Both the position numbers and the translations under genes were made by a program. The notes beneath the pieces were generated by a model. It had not been told where the DNA came from and did not search any database. It worked only from the letters and a program-made list of their open reading frames with translations. This document shows positions 16,793 through 24,918 of a stretch of DNA of 64,000 nucleotides, piece by piece. Position 1 is the stretch's first letter. Each line of letters begins with the position of its first letter. The DNA is from Belliella baltica DSM 15883 (GTDB lineage Bacteria; Bacteroidota; Bacteroidia; Cytophagales; Cyclobacteriaceae): the NCBI RefSeq assembly GCF_000265405.1, contig NC_018010.1, positions 248,001 through 312,000 of the forward strand, read 5' to 3'.

Positions 16793-19741
16793 ATGTTCAT
16801 CAACTGCCATTCATATTATAGCTTCAAATACGGCACCTTATCTGTTGAGGGACTTGTCAGCGAAGCCAAAAGTAAAAAACTAGATGCGCTAGCGCTGACT
16901 GATATCAATTCAGTCTCAGGTGTATTTCCCTTTATCAAGGAAGCACAAAAAAATGGAATTCATCCTGTAATCGGCATAGATTTTCGAAATGGAGTGAGGC
17001 AGCAATACATTGGTTTGGCCAAAAACCAAGAGGGATTTTACGAGCTCAACCTCCACCTCTCCCAACACCGAACCAAAGGAATGCCTTTCAAAGAAAAAGC
17101 CCCTTCATTTCAAAACAGCTTTATCGTTTACCCTTTTTCTGAGAAAGTTTTTACCCTGCGGGAAAATGAATTCATCGGCGTTCACCCTTATCAACTCAAT
17201 AAAATCGGCAAATCAAGCTGGTTTCGTCAGAAAGAAAAATTAGTCTTACTCCAACCTGCCACTTTTAGCTCCAAGATCGAATTCAATGCCCACCGCCTCC
17301 TCCGAGCGATCGATGGCAATACGCTATTGAGTAAGCTAGATGTAGAAGAACAAGGAAATGTCTGCGACATGCTCTACAGCTACGCAGATATGGTTGGACG
17401 CTGCGAAAATCATAGCTACCTGCTCTACAATGCCCAAAAGCTACTGGAGCAATGTCAGTTTTCCTTCTACTTTCAAGCAGTAAAAAACAAAAGAGATATC
17501 CTTGGTTCAGACTGGGAAGACTACGATTACCTCAGGCAGGAAACTTTCAAAGGTGCTCAAAGTAGGTACAAAGATCTAAATGATAAAATTAAATCGAGGA
17601 TAGAAAAGGAGCTGGAGCTGATTCAGCAAAAAGGCTTCGTCTCTTACTTCCTGATCAATTATGATATCATCAAATTTGCCCATAGCAAAAACTTCTACCA
17701 TGTCGGCAGAGGTAGTGGAGCCAATAGCATCGTGGCGTATTGCCTCTATATCACTGATGTGGATCCTGTTGAACTAGACTTGTACTTTGAGAGGTTCATC
17801 AATCTTTACAGGGAAAATCCTCCCGACTTTGACTTAGACTTTAGCTGGACAGACCGGGATGAGGTGACGCAGTATATTTTTGACAAATACAATAAAGGAA
17901 CGCAGGAACATGTCGCACTCTTGGGCTCTTATAGCACTTTCCAAGCCAACTCCATGCTTCGGGAACTCGGGAAAGTATTTGGTCTTCCAAAAACAGAAAT
18001 CGAATCACTGATCTATCATGCCGCCAAGTCCGACTATATTCCCGATCAGTATGGAAAGCTAATTATCAAGTACAGTCAAGTTCTCCACGGCATGCCTTCA
18101 CATCTGACCATCCATGCCTGTGGCGTCTTGATTTCCCATAAACCTATTCATTATTACACCGCAACAGAGATGCCACCTAAGGGATTTCCGCTTGCACACA
18201 TCGACATGCATATTGCAGAGGATATTGGCTTACACAAATTTGATATTCTCTCACAAAGAGGATTGGGACATATCAAAAGTGCCTTGGAAATCATCTATCA
18301 AAATCAGGGTGTAGAAGTGGACATTCGCCAAGTAGAACAATTCAAAAAAGACCCTAAAATCAAAAATCTCCTTCGAACCGCCCATACCATTGGTGCATTT
18401 TATGTAGAGTCTCCAGCTATGCGGATGCTGTTAGCTAAGATGAAAGCAGATGAATACTTGGAGCTTGTTGCGGCCAGTTCTATCATCCGTCCCGGTGTAG
18501 CGCGATCAGGTATGATGCGGGAATATATCCTCCGCCACGTCAATCCAAAACGAAGGGAAATGGCACATCCAGTCATGAAAGAGATTATGCCCGAAACCTA
18601 TGGCATCATGGTTTATCAAGAAGATGTGATCAAAGTAGCCCATTATTTCGCTGAGCTTAGTCTTTCAGAAGCGGATGTACTCCGTCGAGGGATGAGTGGA
18701 AAATCCCGATCGAAAGATGAATTTGAGAGAGTGAAGGATCAGTTTTTCAGCAATTGTCAAAGATTAGGAAGAGATCCGAAGATCACCAAAGAGGTCTGGC
18801 ATCAAATAGAGAGTTTTGCGGGTTATTCATTTGCCAAAGGACACTCAGCCTCCTTTGCTGTGGAGAGTTATCAGAGCTTGTATTTGAAAGCTTACTTCCC
18901 CTTAGAATTTATGGTCGGGGTGATCAATAATTTTGGAGGGTTCTATCACACAGAATTCTACATCCACGAACTCCGCATGAACGGTGCTGACATCCAAGCT
19001 CCGGACATCAATGAAAGCAACTACCTAACCAAGATTAAGGGAAAAACGGTGTACTTGGGCTTTGTTCATCTGAAATATCTAGAGAAGAACAGTATCGAAA
19101 AAGTACTCAACGAAAGACAAGAAAATGGTTTCTTTTTAGGTTTAGCAGATTTTGTAGCTCGGGTGGGTATCAGCTTGGAGCAAGTGCTAATCTTAATTCG
19201 GATTGGGTGCTTTCGGTTTACCGGAAAGAGCAAGCAGGCTTTACTCTGGGAAGCGCATTTTATTCTCAATAAGCGTAAAACTGTAAATACAGCCAATGAA
19301 CTCTTTAAGCAAACAGGCTTTCGGGAATTAGAAGTCCCCGACCTGGAAGATTCTGATGTAAGGCAAGAAATCGTAGATCAAATCGAAATCTTAGAATTCC
19401 CTCTGGACTCCCCCTTCCATCTCGTCAAAGATCAGACTGTCTCCAGCATCAAGGCTCGGGATATGAAACAGTATTTGAGTAAATCTGTGCAGATCATCGG
19501 CTATCTCGTCACGATCAAATACACCAGAACTGTAAAGGGCGACGTGATGAACTTCGGGACTTTTGTAGATCGAGAAGGAGATTGGATTGATACGGTACAC
19601 TTCCCTCCTGTAGTCAAAAGACATCCATTCAAAGGCCGTGGCATCTACCTGATCAAAGGCAAAGTGACCCAAGAATTTGATTTTTACACCATCGAAGTAG
19701 AAAGCTGCGAAAGAATGGCGTATTGGAATGCGGGGGAGTGA
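16793..19741 (+). CDS. dnaE2: Error-prone DNA polymerase III alpha-type subunit (DnaE2-like)
   Basis: The 982-residue product (from the ATG at 16793) starts with a PHP domain ('NCHSYYSFKYGTLS', 'ALALTDINS'), followed by the bacterial C-family polymerase core. Catalytic aspartates are in PPDFDLDFSW and the third in 'HKFDILSQRGL'; the finger motif 'GLIVHACGVLI'-like region appears as HLTIHACGVLI. A helix-hairpin-helix region and a C-terminal OB-fold (about 890-970) follow. The frame extends upstream to 16616, but that extension covers the operator palindrome and has no homology. The size (about 980, not 1150-1200) and the shared operator with dinB favour a translesion DnaE2 role over the replicative subunit. 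Confidence 0.88.
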   Translation: MFINCHSYYSFKYGTLSVEGLVSEAKSKKLDALALTDINSVSGVFPFIKEAQKNGIHPVIGIDFRNGVRQQYIGLAKNQEGFYELNLHLSQHRTKGMPFKEKAPSFQNSFIVYPFSEKVFTLRENEFIGVHPYQLNKIGKSSWFRQKEKLVLLQPATFSSKIEFNAHRLLRAIDGNTLLSKLDVEEQGNVCDMLYSYADMVGRCENHSYLLYNAQKLLEQCQFSFYFQAVKNKRDILGSDWEDYDYLRQETFKGAQSRYKDLNDKIKSRIEKELELIQQKGFVSYFLINYDIIKFAHSKNFYHVGRGSGANSIVAYCLYITDVDPVELDLYFERFINLYRENPPDFDLDFSWTDRDEVTQYIFDKYNKGTQEHVALLGSYSTFQANSMLRELGKVFGLPKTEIESLIYHAAKSDYIPDQYGKLIIKYSQVLHGMPSHLTIHACGVLISHKPIHYYTATEMPPKGFPLAHIDMHIAEDIGLHKFDILSQRGLGHIKSALEIIYQNQGVEVDIRQVEQFKKDPKIKNLLRTAHTIGAFYVESPAMRMLLAKMKADEYLELVAASSIIRPGVARSGMMREYILRHVNPKRREMAHPVMKEIMPETYGIMVYQEDVIKVAHYFAELSLSEADVLRRGMSGKSRSKDEFERVKDQFFSNCQRLGRDPKITKEVWHQIESFAGYSFAKGHSASFAVESYQSLYLKAYFPLEFMVGVINNFGGFYHTEFYIHELRMNGADIQAPDINESNYLTKIKGKTVYLGFVHLKYLEKNSIEKVLNERQENGFFLGLADFVARVGISLEQVLILIRIGCFRFTGKSKQALLWEAHFILNKRKTVNTANELFKQTGFRELEVPDLEDSDVRQEIVDQIEILEFPLDSPFHLVKDQTVSSIKARDMKQYLSKSVQIIGYLVTIKYTRTVKGDVMNFGTFVDREGDWIDTVHFPPVVKRHPFKGRGIYLIKGKVTQEFDFYTIEVESCERMAYWNAGE

Positions 19742-19758
19742 GGATAAGGAGGTAGAGT

Positions 19759-19862
19759 GGTTCAAGACTTTGCCTTGGACCATAAAATTCACAGTCTTCA
19801 GACTGTAGCAAAAGCAGTCTGAAGACTGCAAAAGAGATGGTCCAAGTCTGAAGACTTGAACC
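19759..19862. repeat. Left ~104-bp REP/BIME-like inverted repeat of the RAYT unit
   Basis: The element starts GGTTCAAGACTT and ends AAGACTTGAACC, with an inner pair ACAGTCTTCAGACTGT and GCAGTCTGAAGACTGC. It can fold into a long imperfect hairpin. A closely matching copy lies on the other side of the transposase gene at 20523-20625. Confidence 0.8.
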
Positions 19863-19968
19863 AAACAACATTGAACCATTCCCACCAAATTATAACTAGC
19901 AACCTATTGACAATAGCGACCCAAAAGCCTAAATTCAAATACACTTTTGAACCAAAACTTTTTACCCC

Positions 19969-20523
19969 ATGAGTAGAAAATATAAAATCCGAGATCAGGA
20001 CAAGCTTTATTTTGTCACCTTTACCATCGTTGAATGGATTGACTTGTTTACCAGAAGGATTTATCGGGATATATTGTTAGACTCCATCAGATATTGTCAA
20101 AAAAACAAAGGATTGGATTTGTGTGCATATTGTGTCATGTCAAGCCATGCACATCTTATCATAGGAAGAAATGGAGATCAACCAATTGAAGGAATTGTCC
20201 GAGACATAAAGAAATTCACTTCTGTCAAGATAATAGAAGAGATACAGATCAATTCTCAAGAAAGCAGGAAAGATTTTTTACTCTGGCATTTTGGGAAAGC
20301 AGGAAGATTTAATCCCAATAACCAAAACTTCCAAGTTTGGCAGCAGCACAGCCATCCTATTGAGCTGAATACAAACGATAAATTGACAAGATGTTTAAAT
20401 TACATCCATCAAAATCCTGTGGAAGCGGGAATCGTACTGTCTCCCGAAGAATATCTATACAGCAGTGCTGCCAATTATGCCGGGTTGCCGGATAGGCTAA
20501 TGGATGTGATATTGGTGGAATAG
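19969..20523 (+). CDS. REP-associated tyrosine transposase (RAYT, Y1 family)
   Basis: The 184-residue protein matches Y1/IS200-like transposases: an HUH metal motif in SSHAHLIIG (His-Ala-His), and the probable catalytic tyrosine in LNYIHQNPVEAGIV. The length fits single-domain RAYTs, which process REP hairpins and are usually domesticated and single copy. Near-identical inverted-repeat blocks flank it on both sides, which is exactly the RAYT-BIME layout. The dnaE2 stop lies 227 bp upstream. Confidence 0.9.
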   Translation: MSRKYKIRDQDKLYFVTFTIVEWIDLFTRRIYRDILLDSIRYCQKNKGLDLCAYCVMSSHAHLIIGRNGDQPIEGIVRDIKKFTSVKIIEEIQINSQESRKDFLLWHFGKAGRFNPNNQNFQVWQQHSHPIELNTNDKLTRCLNYIHQNPVEAGIVLSPEEYLYSSAANYAGLPDRLMDVILVE

Positions 20524-20625
20524 TTCAAGACTTAGTCTTGGACTATTATTATTACAGTCTTCAGACTGCATTTTCCACAGTCTGAAGACTGTAATGGATT
20601 TGGTCCAAGCCCAAAAACTTGAACC
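20523..20625. repeat. Right ~103-bp REP/BIME-like inverted repeat of the RAYT unit
   Basis: This copy begins GTTCAAGACTTAGTCTTGG, ends AAAACTTGAACC and holds the same TACAGTCTTCAGACTG / CAGTCTGAAGACTGT core as the left copy, in the same orientation. It starts at the last base of the RAYT stop codon. The two copies differ mainly in the linker. Confidence 0.8.
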
Positions 20626-20662
20626 ATTACTAGATGTAACCATGCCTTCAACTTTCAGCCAA

Positions 20663-21517
20663 TCACTTCCCCTCCATAAAATCTTCAATCCATTTATATG
20701 CCTTGTTTGGAGTGTAGATAAATTGGATGATCATGGGGGCGTGTTTCTTGTTTTTTTGAAGGTAGAATTTGGGTTCTGTCTCTATCCTTTTGTATTCCTT
20801 CAATAACCTTTCAGTAGTCTTTTCAATGCTGTTAAGTGTTTTCCCTCCCATCATGATCAGCATGGGCGGATCTTTTTCGTCCAAAAAGTAAACTGGAGAA
20901 GTATCTTTCCACACTTGGGGATCATCCGTGAAAGCTTGGAGGTATTTCGTCCCTGGTTCATAATTCATTTCTTTCAAAAACCAATACATATCCAAACCCG
21001 CTGCGTCAATTAAGATTGTTCCTTTGATTGGATTTTCCACACCCAAAGTATCAAAATATTCATCTCTCACTGAAATCAAACTCGCCAAATGTCCTCCAGC
21101 AGAATGTCCTGAGACGAAAATCCTATTGGAATCACCTCCATAATCTTGGATATTTTCGTTTGTCCACTTCACTGCTTGCGCGGATGCTTTGGCCATGTCG
21201 TGTACTTGATAATCTGGACTAAGGGGATAATCGATGACCACAGGTACTATCCCTTTCCTTGCTAATCTTGCCCCAAAGAAATTATAGATGTCCTTATTGC
21301 CGGAATCCCAGCTTCCTCCATGTATGAAAATTAAAACCGGATTCGTCCCATCTGCCTTTTTAGGTGCAAAAACATTCAAATGCTTCTCTGGCAGGTTTTC
21401 CAAAAACCCATTTTCCATGTAAGTGATTTCTTTACTCCTATTAATTCCTTTGAAAGAGCAGGAAAAAGTAGCGATAGAAAGAATTATGAAAAGTAAATAA
21501 CGCTTGTAAAATTGCAT
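20663..21517 (-). CDS. Alpha/beta hydrolase, lipoprotein carboxylesterase-like
   Basis: The 284-residue product has a lipoprotein signal (SIATFSCS, Cys about 20) and an alpha/beta-hydrolase fold of the BD-FAE/hormone-sensitive-lipase type. The oxyanion motif HGGSW (about 71-75) and nucleophile elbow GHSAGG (Ser about 149) are present; acidic and histidine members of the triad appear to be in the C-terminal 'DPPMLIMMGG' and 'KHAPMI' regions. It would hydrolyse an ester substrate in the periplasm. The stop lies close to the right RAYT repeat; it is convergent with that unit. Confidence 0.88.
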   Translation of the reverse strand: MQFYKRYLLFIILSIATFSCSFKGINRSKEITYMENGFLENLPEKHLNVFAPKKADGTNPVLIFIHGGSWDSGNKDIYNFFGARLARKGIVPVVIDYPLSPDYQVHDMAKASAQAVKWTNENIQDYGGDSNRIFVSGHSAGGHLASLISVRDEYFDTLGVENPIKGTILIDAAGLDMYWFLKEMNYEPGTKYLQAFTDDPQVWKDTSPVYFLDEKDPPMLIMMGGKTLNSIEKTTERLLKEYKRIETEPKFYLQKNKKHAPMIIQFIYTPNKAYKWIEDFMEGK

Positions 21518-21659
21518 AATAGATATTTAAGATGAATATACGAAGGCGTGCAGTATAAAGACCTTAGATATGAAATTTTATAAACTTTATAATGCAAAAA
21601 CTCGTGCTTATGCAACGTAAAATATTTCCTTTTCGCCTTATAATCAGTATTTTTACTTT

Positions 21660-22289
21660 ATGGACAAGCAGGATTTAAAAAATAAAGTTGAAGAACCATC
21701 GACAGATTACCTACCTACCGGTCAGGCAGGTGGCAACTATACTTATGCTGACTACCTGACTTGGCAGATGGAAGAGATGGTTGAGCTGATCAAAGGCAAA
21801 ATCTTCAAGCAAGCAGCTGCACCGAGAGTTAATCATCAGAGGGTTGCTGGCATAGTATTTTCGGCCTTTTTCAATTTTCTAAAAGGTAAGCAATGTGAAG
21901 CATTTATTGCTCCTTTTGATGTTAGGCTACCAGTAAAGTCCAAAAAACATGAAGATATCAACACCGTTGTGCAACCGGATATATGTGTAATCTGTGATCC
22001 TGCAAAGATTGATGAACTAGGCTGCATTGGAGCACCGGATTTAGTCGTGGAAATCCTTTCTCCTGGCAATAATAAAAAGGAACTTCAAAACAAGTACGAA
22101 GTTTACGAAGAATCAGGAGTGAAAGAATATTGGGTTATCCACCCTAATGAATGCACTTTGGTCATTTATACTTTGGTAGAGAGTAAGTACAGCACTTCCA
22201 GGATTTTGACCATGGGTGATATCGTCAAATCTAAAGCAATAGAAGGATTTGAGTTGGATTTGACAGAAGTTTTTGAAAATCTGTTATAG
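21660..22289 (+). CDS. Uma2-family (DUF820) PD-(D/E)XK endonuclease-like protein
   Basis: The 209-residue product is a Uma2/DUF820 domain: 'YTYADYLTW', 'PDICVICDPAKIDELGCIGAPDLVVEILSPGN' and 'KYEVYEESGVKEYWVIHP' give the PD-D-ExK-like core (Asp of VQPDICV, Glu and downstream Lys of EILSP...NKYEVY). These proteins occur in many copies in cyanobacteria and Bacteroidota; their natural substrate is unknown. Near the N-terminus the sequence PTGQAG interrupts an otherwise polar stretch and is encoded by a palindromic 23-bp repeat, which looks like an in-frame insertion. Confidence 0.85.
   Translation: MDKQDLKNKVEEPSTDYLPTGQAGGNYTYADYLTWQMEEMVELIKGKIFKQAAAPRVNHQRVAGIVFSAFFNFLKGKQCEAFIAPFDVRLPVKSKKHEDINTVVQPDICVICDPAKIDELGCIGAPDLVVEILSPGNNKKELQNKYEVYEESGVKEYWVIHPNECTLVIYTLVESKYSTSRILTMGDIVKSKAIEGFELDLTEVFENLL
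21709..21731. repeat. 23-bp near-palindrome inserted in frame in the Uma2 gene
   Basis: ACCTACCTACCGGTCAGGCA followed by GGT is nearly its own reverse complement about the central ACCGGT. It keeps the frame and adds a PTGQAG-type segment in a non-conserved N-terminal region. Such short palindromic elements within genes are seen in some Bacteroidota. Confidence 0.6.
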
Positions 22290-22358
22290 TATTTCTTTCA
22301 GTAAAAGGAAATAATCTAGTATTGTAGCGTTTCAACTTTCTTTTTCGTCTAGTTTATT

Positions 22359-22700
22359 ATGAAAAACATTTCTCTCTTTTTACTTATATTGATTTGCATC
22401 TTTTTGGGTTCTTGCGTAGAGGATAATGGAATTTTAAAAAAAGGAAATGCAGAAGTAGTTATCAATGTAGCAACTAGAGGTAGTTACCAATTTATAATCC
22501 AATATGAAAACAACCTTTATTATCCAGTAAACCTCCCCGAATCATATAAAACAGTCCAACAAGAGCCTATTCCAGTTTATTTAATTTTCAGTCTAACCGG
22601 AAAAGAAGCAGATCTTTACAAACCTGTACCCAATGACGCTTCTATTTTTTTTAAATCAATACCAGAAATAAACATCACAACGATCAATAGTCGCAATTAA
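22359..22700 (+). CDS. Small putative lipoprotein of unknown function
   Basis: The 113-residue product has a lipoprotein signal (FLGSCVED, Cys about 19) followed by a short all-beta sequence 'AEVVINVATRGSYQFIIQYENN' with no match I recognise. It is a lone gene between the Uma2 gene and another lipoprotein gene on the same strand, 135 bp apart. It is probably anchored in the inner leaflet of the outer membrane. Confidence 0.75.
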   Translation: MKNISLFLLILICIFLGSCVEDNGILKKGNAEVVINVATRGSYQFIIQYENNLYYPVNLPESYKTVQQEPIPVYLIFSLTGKEADLYKPVPNDASIFFKSIPEINITTINSRN

Positions 22701-22835
22701 CTTCTCAATATCTTTCTCCATAAACATTTAAGAAATTTATCAATTAAATGAATTCCAGATAGATTTCACCCAAAAGAGTGAAGGTGATTTTACGAATTTA
22801 TTCGATTTTTATTACATACTAAACTCTATAACATT

Positions 22836-23435
22836 ATGAAAAAATCGAACTTTAAAGTCCGTCTAATGACAGTTTTATCAATACTGTCACTTATGCTTTT
22901 TAGCCACTGTGCTATGCAAGATGCCGATGATCTCAATAGCAAATTGTCAGAACTCCAAAAAGGAGAATTAGCTATTGAAGAAAATGGAGGTGAAAACTTG
23001 AGAAAAAATGCACAGAATCAAATTTTGGCAGAAATCAAACAAGCCACATCGAAATTTCACAAAATCGAATCCGCTATGGAAACAGGCTATGAATTAGGAT
23101 CGCATTGCGTATCCCATTCGGAATGGGGTGCTATGGGTTATCACTATGTCAATTCTGACGAAGTAGATGGGCAAATGAATCACTTAATTCCAGAAGCTCT
23201 AGTATATGAACCGATGCAAAATGGGAATTTAAAACTTGTAGCGGTAGAATATATTATCATGGCTGATCTTTGGGAAGGTGACGGTGTGCCGATGCTTGGG
23301 GAAATAGCTTTTGATTTTGTACCGGGCAACCCAGACGGCATACCATTTGATAATTACCAATTGCATGTATGGGTGTGGAAAGACAACCCGAACGGAATGT
23401 ATTTTTCTTTCAATCCCAAAGTAACATGTGAGTAA
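22836..23435 (+). CDS. Putative lipoprotein with a conserved uncharacterised domain
   Basis: The 199-residue product has a lipoprotein-type signal (MLFSHCAMQ, Cys about 25), then a helical stretch with charged heptads (about 30-70) and a conserved-looking domain: 'CVSHSEWGAMGYHYVN', 'PEALVYEP', 'LVAVEYIIM', 'VWKDNPNGMYFSFNPKV'. I have seen the last pattern in uncharacterised proteins of many bacteria but know no function. An acidic loop and paired histidines could bind a metal, which is speculative. A strong terminator follows. Confidence 0.78.
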   Translation: MKKSNFKVRLMTVLSILSLMLFSHCAMQDADDLNSKLSELQKGELAIEENGGENLRKNAQNQILAEIKQATSKFHKIESAMETGYELGSHCVSHSEWGAMGYHYVNSDEVDGQMNHLIPEALVYEPMQNGNLKLVAVEYIIMADLWEGDGVPMLGEIAFDFVPGNPDGIPFDNYQLHVWVWKDNPNGMYFSFNPKVTCE

Positions 23436-23457
23436 AAACGCTGCCAACAAAAAATAT

Positions 23458-23506
23458 AAAACTCAACAAATTAGTCGGCATTTTGCAGATACATTTGTTG
23501 AGTTTT
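23458..23506 (+). terminator. Intrinsic terminator after the lipoprotein gene
   Basis: Arms AAAACTCAACAAAT (23458-23471) and ATTTGTTGAGTTTT (23493-23506) form a 14-bp stem with a loop of about 21 nt, followed by TTTTA. Confidence 0.85.
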
Positions 23507-23807
23507 TTTAGACAAAAACATTCTCATCCTCTACCAATTCTCTTATAAACAATCGATTACATCATTTTCAAAAAGTGTCACTCAGAATTTTAAGTATGTT
23601 TTAATGAATTTCAAATAGCAACTATCGTATTTCATGTATTTTATTGTTTTTTTTCAGTATTTTATTTTGCTAATACTCATTTTCTTTCTAATTTTCAGTC
23701 CTTTCGAGTAAAATTATGACAATTTTAATTTATCAAAAGCACCCAAATTTTACTCGAATTCCAGCTTAAAATTGAACCATCGTCACCCGGCGAAAAAACT
23801 ATTGCGT
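23507..23807. other. Gene-free spacer with a 13-bp inverted repeat (23703-23758)
   Basis: No coding frame is convincing here. At 23703-23715 and 23746-23758 the arms TTCGAGTAAAATT and AATTTTACTCGAA are perfect complements with a 30-nt spacer. This may be an RNA stem in the leader of the following gene or the ends of a small relic element. Confidence 0.6.
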
Positions 23808-24425
23808 ATGAATTTAGGAATAATAGGAGGAACAAAATTGGCGAGTACCTTGGGTAATAAATATTTATCTACAGGTGCCAAGGTTGTCTTTGGAGTGCGT
23901 CAAGGATTCGAGGCAAAAGATGTAGAGTGGAAAATCCTAAACATGTATTTAGATAAAGTTTTTGGATACCAAGAAGCAATAGAACAATCTGATATCATCA
24001 TGATTTGTTGTGACAATGACAACTTAGTAAATGTCTGTGAAGCTTTAAAAAAAGTTAATCTTAAAGGAAAGTTATTGATTGATTGTACAAATAGTGCATA
24101 CAATAAATACTTTTACTGTAATACAACTTTTATCCAAGAGAGTATTGGTGGTGAGCCTTTGATTTATAAAGCTTTCAATAACCTTGGGTTAGACTACCCA
24201 AAATCAGATATGTTGGGGATGATTAAAGAAACATATTACTGTGGTGAAGAAGGCGATGATAAGTTACGTGTAAAAAAGTTAATTGAACTTATAGGTTTCA
24301 AAGCTATTGACGCTGGAAAAATCGAAAGTGCACTGCTCTTAGAGGCCTTTTATCATTTAAGAAGAGAAATATCCTTTACAAAAAGAGAACAAACTGATTA
24401 TCATTTTAAATTGATTTCAGTATAA
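23808..24425 (+). CDS. NAD(P)-binding F420-reductase-like dehydrogenase
   Basis: The 205-residue product starts with a Rossmann motif MNLGIIGGTKLASTL (GxxGxxxxA-like), followed by 'AKVVFGVRQ' (Arg typical for NADPH) and 'SDIIMICCDNDNLVNV'. This is the NADPH-dependent F420 reductase family (COG2085), which in bacteria without F420 acts on unknown substrates. The frame can be extended to a TTG at 23772, but the ATG at 23808 directly precedes the Rossmann motif and is preferred. It is monocistronic. Confidence 0.82.
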   Translation: MNLGIIGGTKLASTLGNKYLSTGAKVVFGVRQGFEAKDVEWKILNMYLDKVFGYQEAIEQSDIIMICCDNDNLVNVCEALKKVNLKGKLLIDCTNSAYNKYFYCNTTFIQESIGGEPLIYKAFNNLGLDYPKSDMLGMIKETYYCGEEGDDKLRVKKLIELIGFKAIDAGKIESALLLEAFYHLRREISFTKREQTDYHFKLISV

Positions 24426-24513
24426 ATATTAACCGACTCAAACTACTACTTAATTGCGATCAGAAATCTTTCAAAAGGTGTTTGGTCGCTTTTTTTACTC
24501 AAAATTTTAAAAA

Positions 24514-24918
24514 CTATTGGTGCCCTCTCCCTTCCAAAATTTTGAAAAATAAGATGTGAGCCATTTTACGTGCATGATTCTTGGCATAATCAGCAACCTC
24601 CCCTTCAAAATTTGAATTAATTGTCTCAAACCAAAGTTCTAGCCAATTCCCAAAATGCCTCTGTTCAATTGTTTGATTAACATGGTTATCCACTTCCTTG
24701 TGAACGGGAACGGGATTAAACTTCCCTGCTCCTGGACCAGTGTGGAGTAAAACCATTTCCCAAAAATCAGTCAATCTCTCTAAGTGATGTTCCCAATCCT
24801 CAACAATCCCATTGAAAATCGGCCCCAATTCATCATGTAATCTCACTTTTGAATAAAAACTCCTTACCAAAAGAGAAACCTCCACCCTACTTTCTATTGC
24901 TTTTTTCTCAATAATCAT
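24514..24918 (-). CDS. Group III truncated haemoglobin
   Basis: The 134-residue protein matches the short 2-on-2 globins: 'LLVRSFYSKVRLHDELGPIF' (helices A-B), 'FWEMVLL' (helix E), 'PVHKEVDNHVNQTIEQRHFGNWLELWFETIN' with the probable proximal histidine in the HF-W segment and a conserved WLELW helix G. It would bind O2 or NO in the cytoplasm. The start overlaps the end of the phosphodiesterase gene by 11 bp, so the two are transcribed together. A physiological link between them is not obvious. Confidence 0.9.
   Translation of the reverse strand: MIIEKKAIESRVEVSLLVRSFYSKVRLHDELGPIFNGIVEDWEHHLERLTDFWEMVLLHTGPGAGKFNPVPVHKEVDNHVNQTIEQRHFGNWLELWFETINSNFEGEVADYAKNHARKMAHILFFKILEGRGHQ

Noticed and set aside
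19391-19888. Long minus-strand ORF overlapping the end of dnaE2 and the left RAYT repeat
   Set aside because: It is antisense to a well-conserved polymerase and has a low-complexity sequence with no motif.
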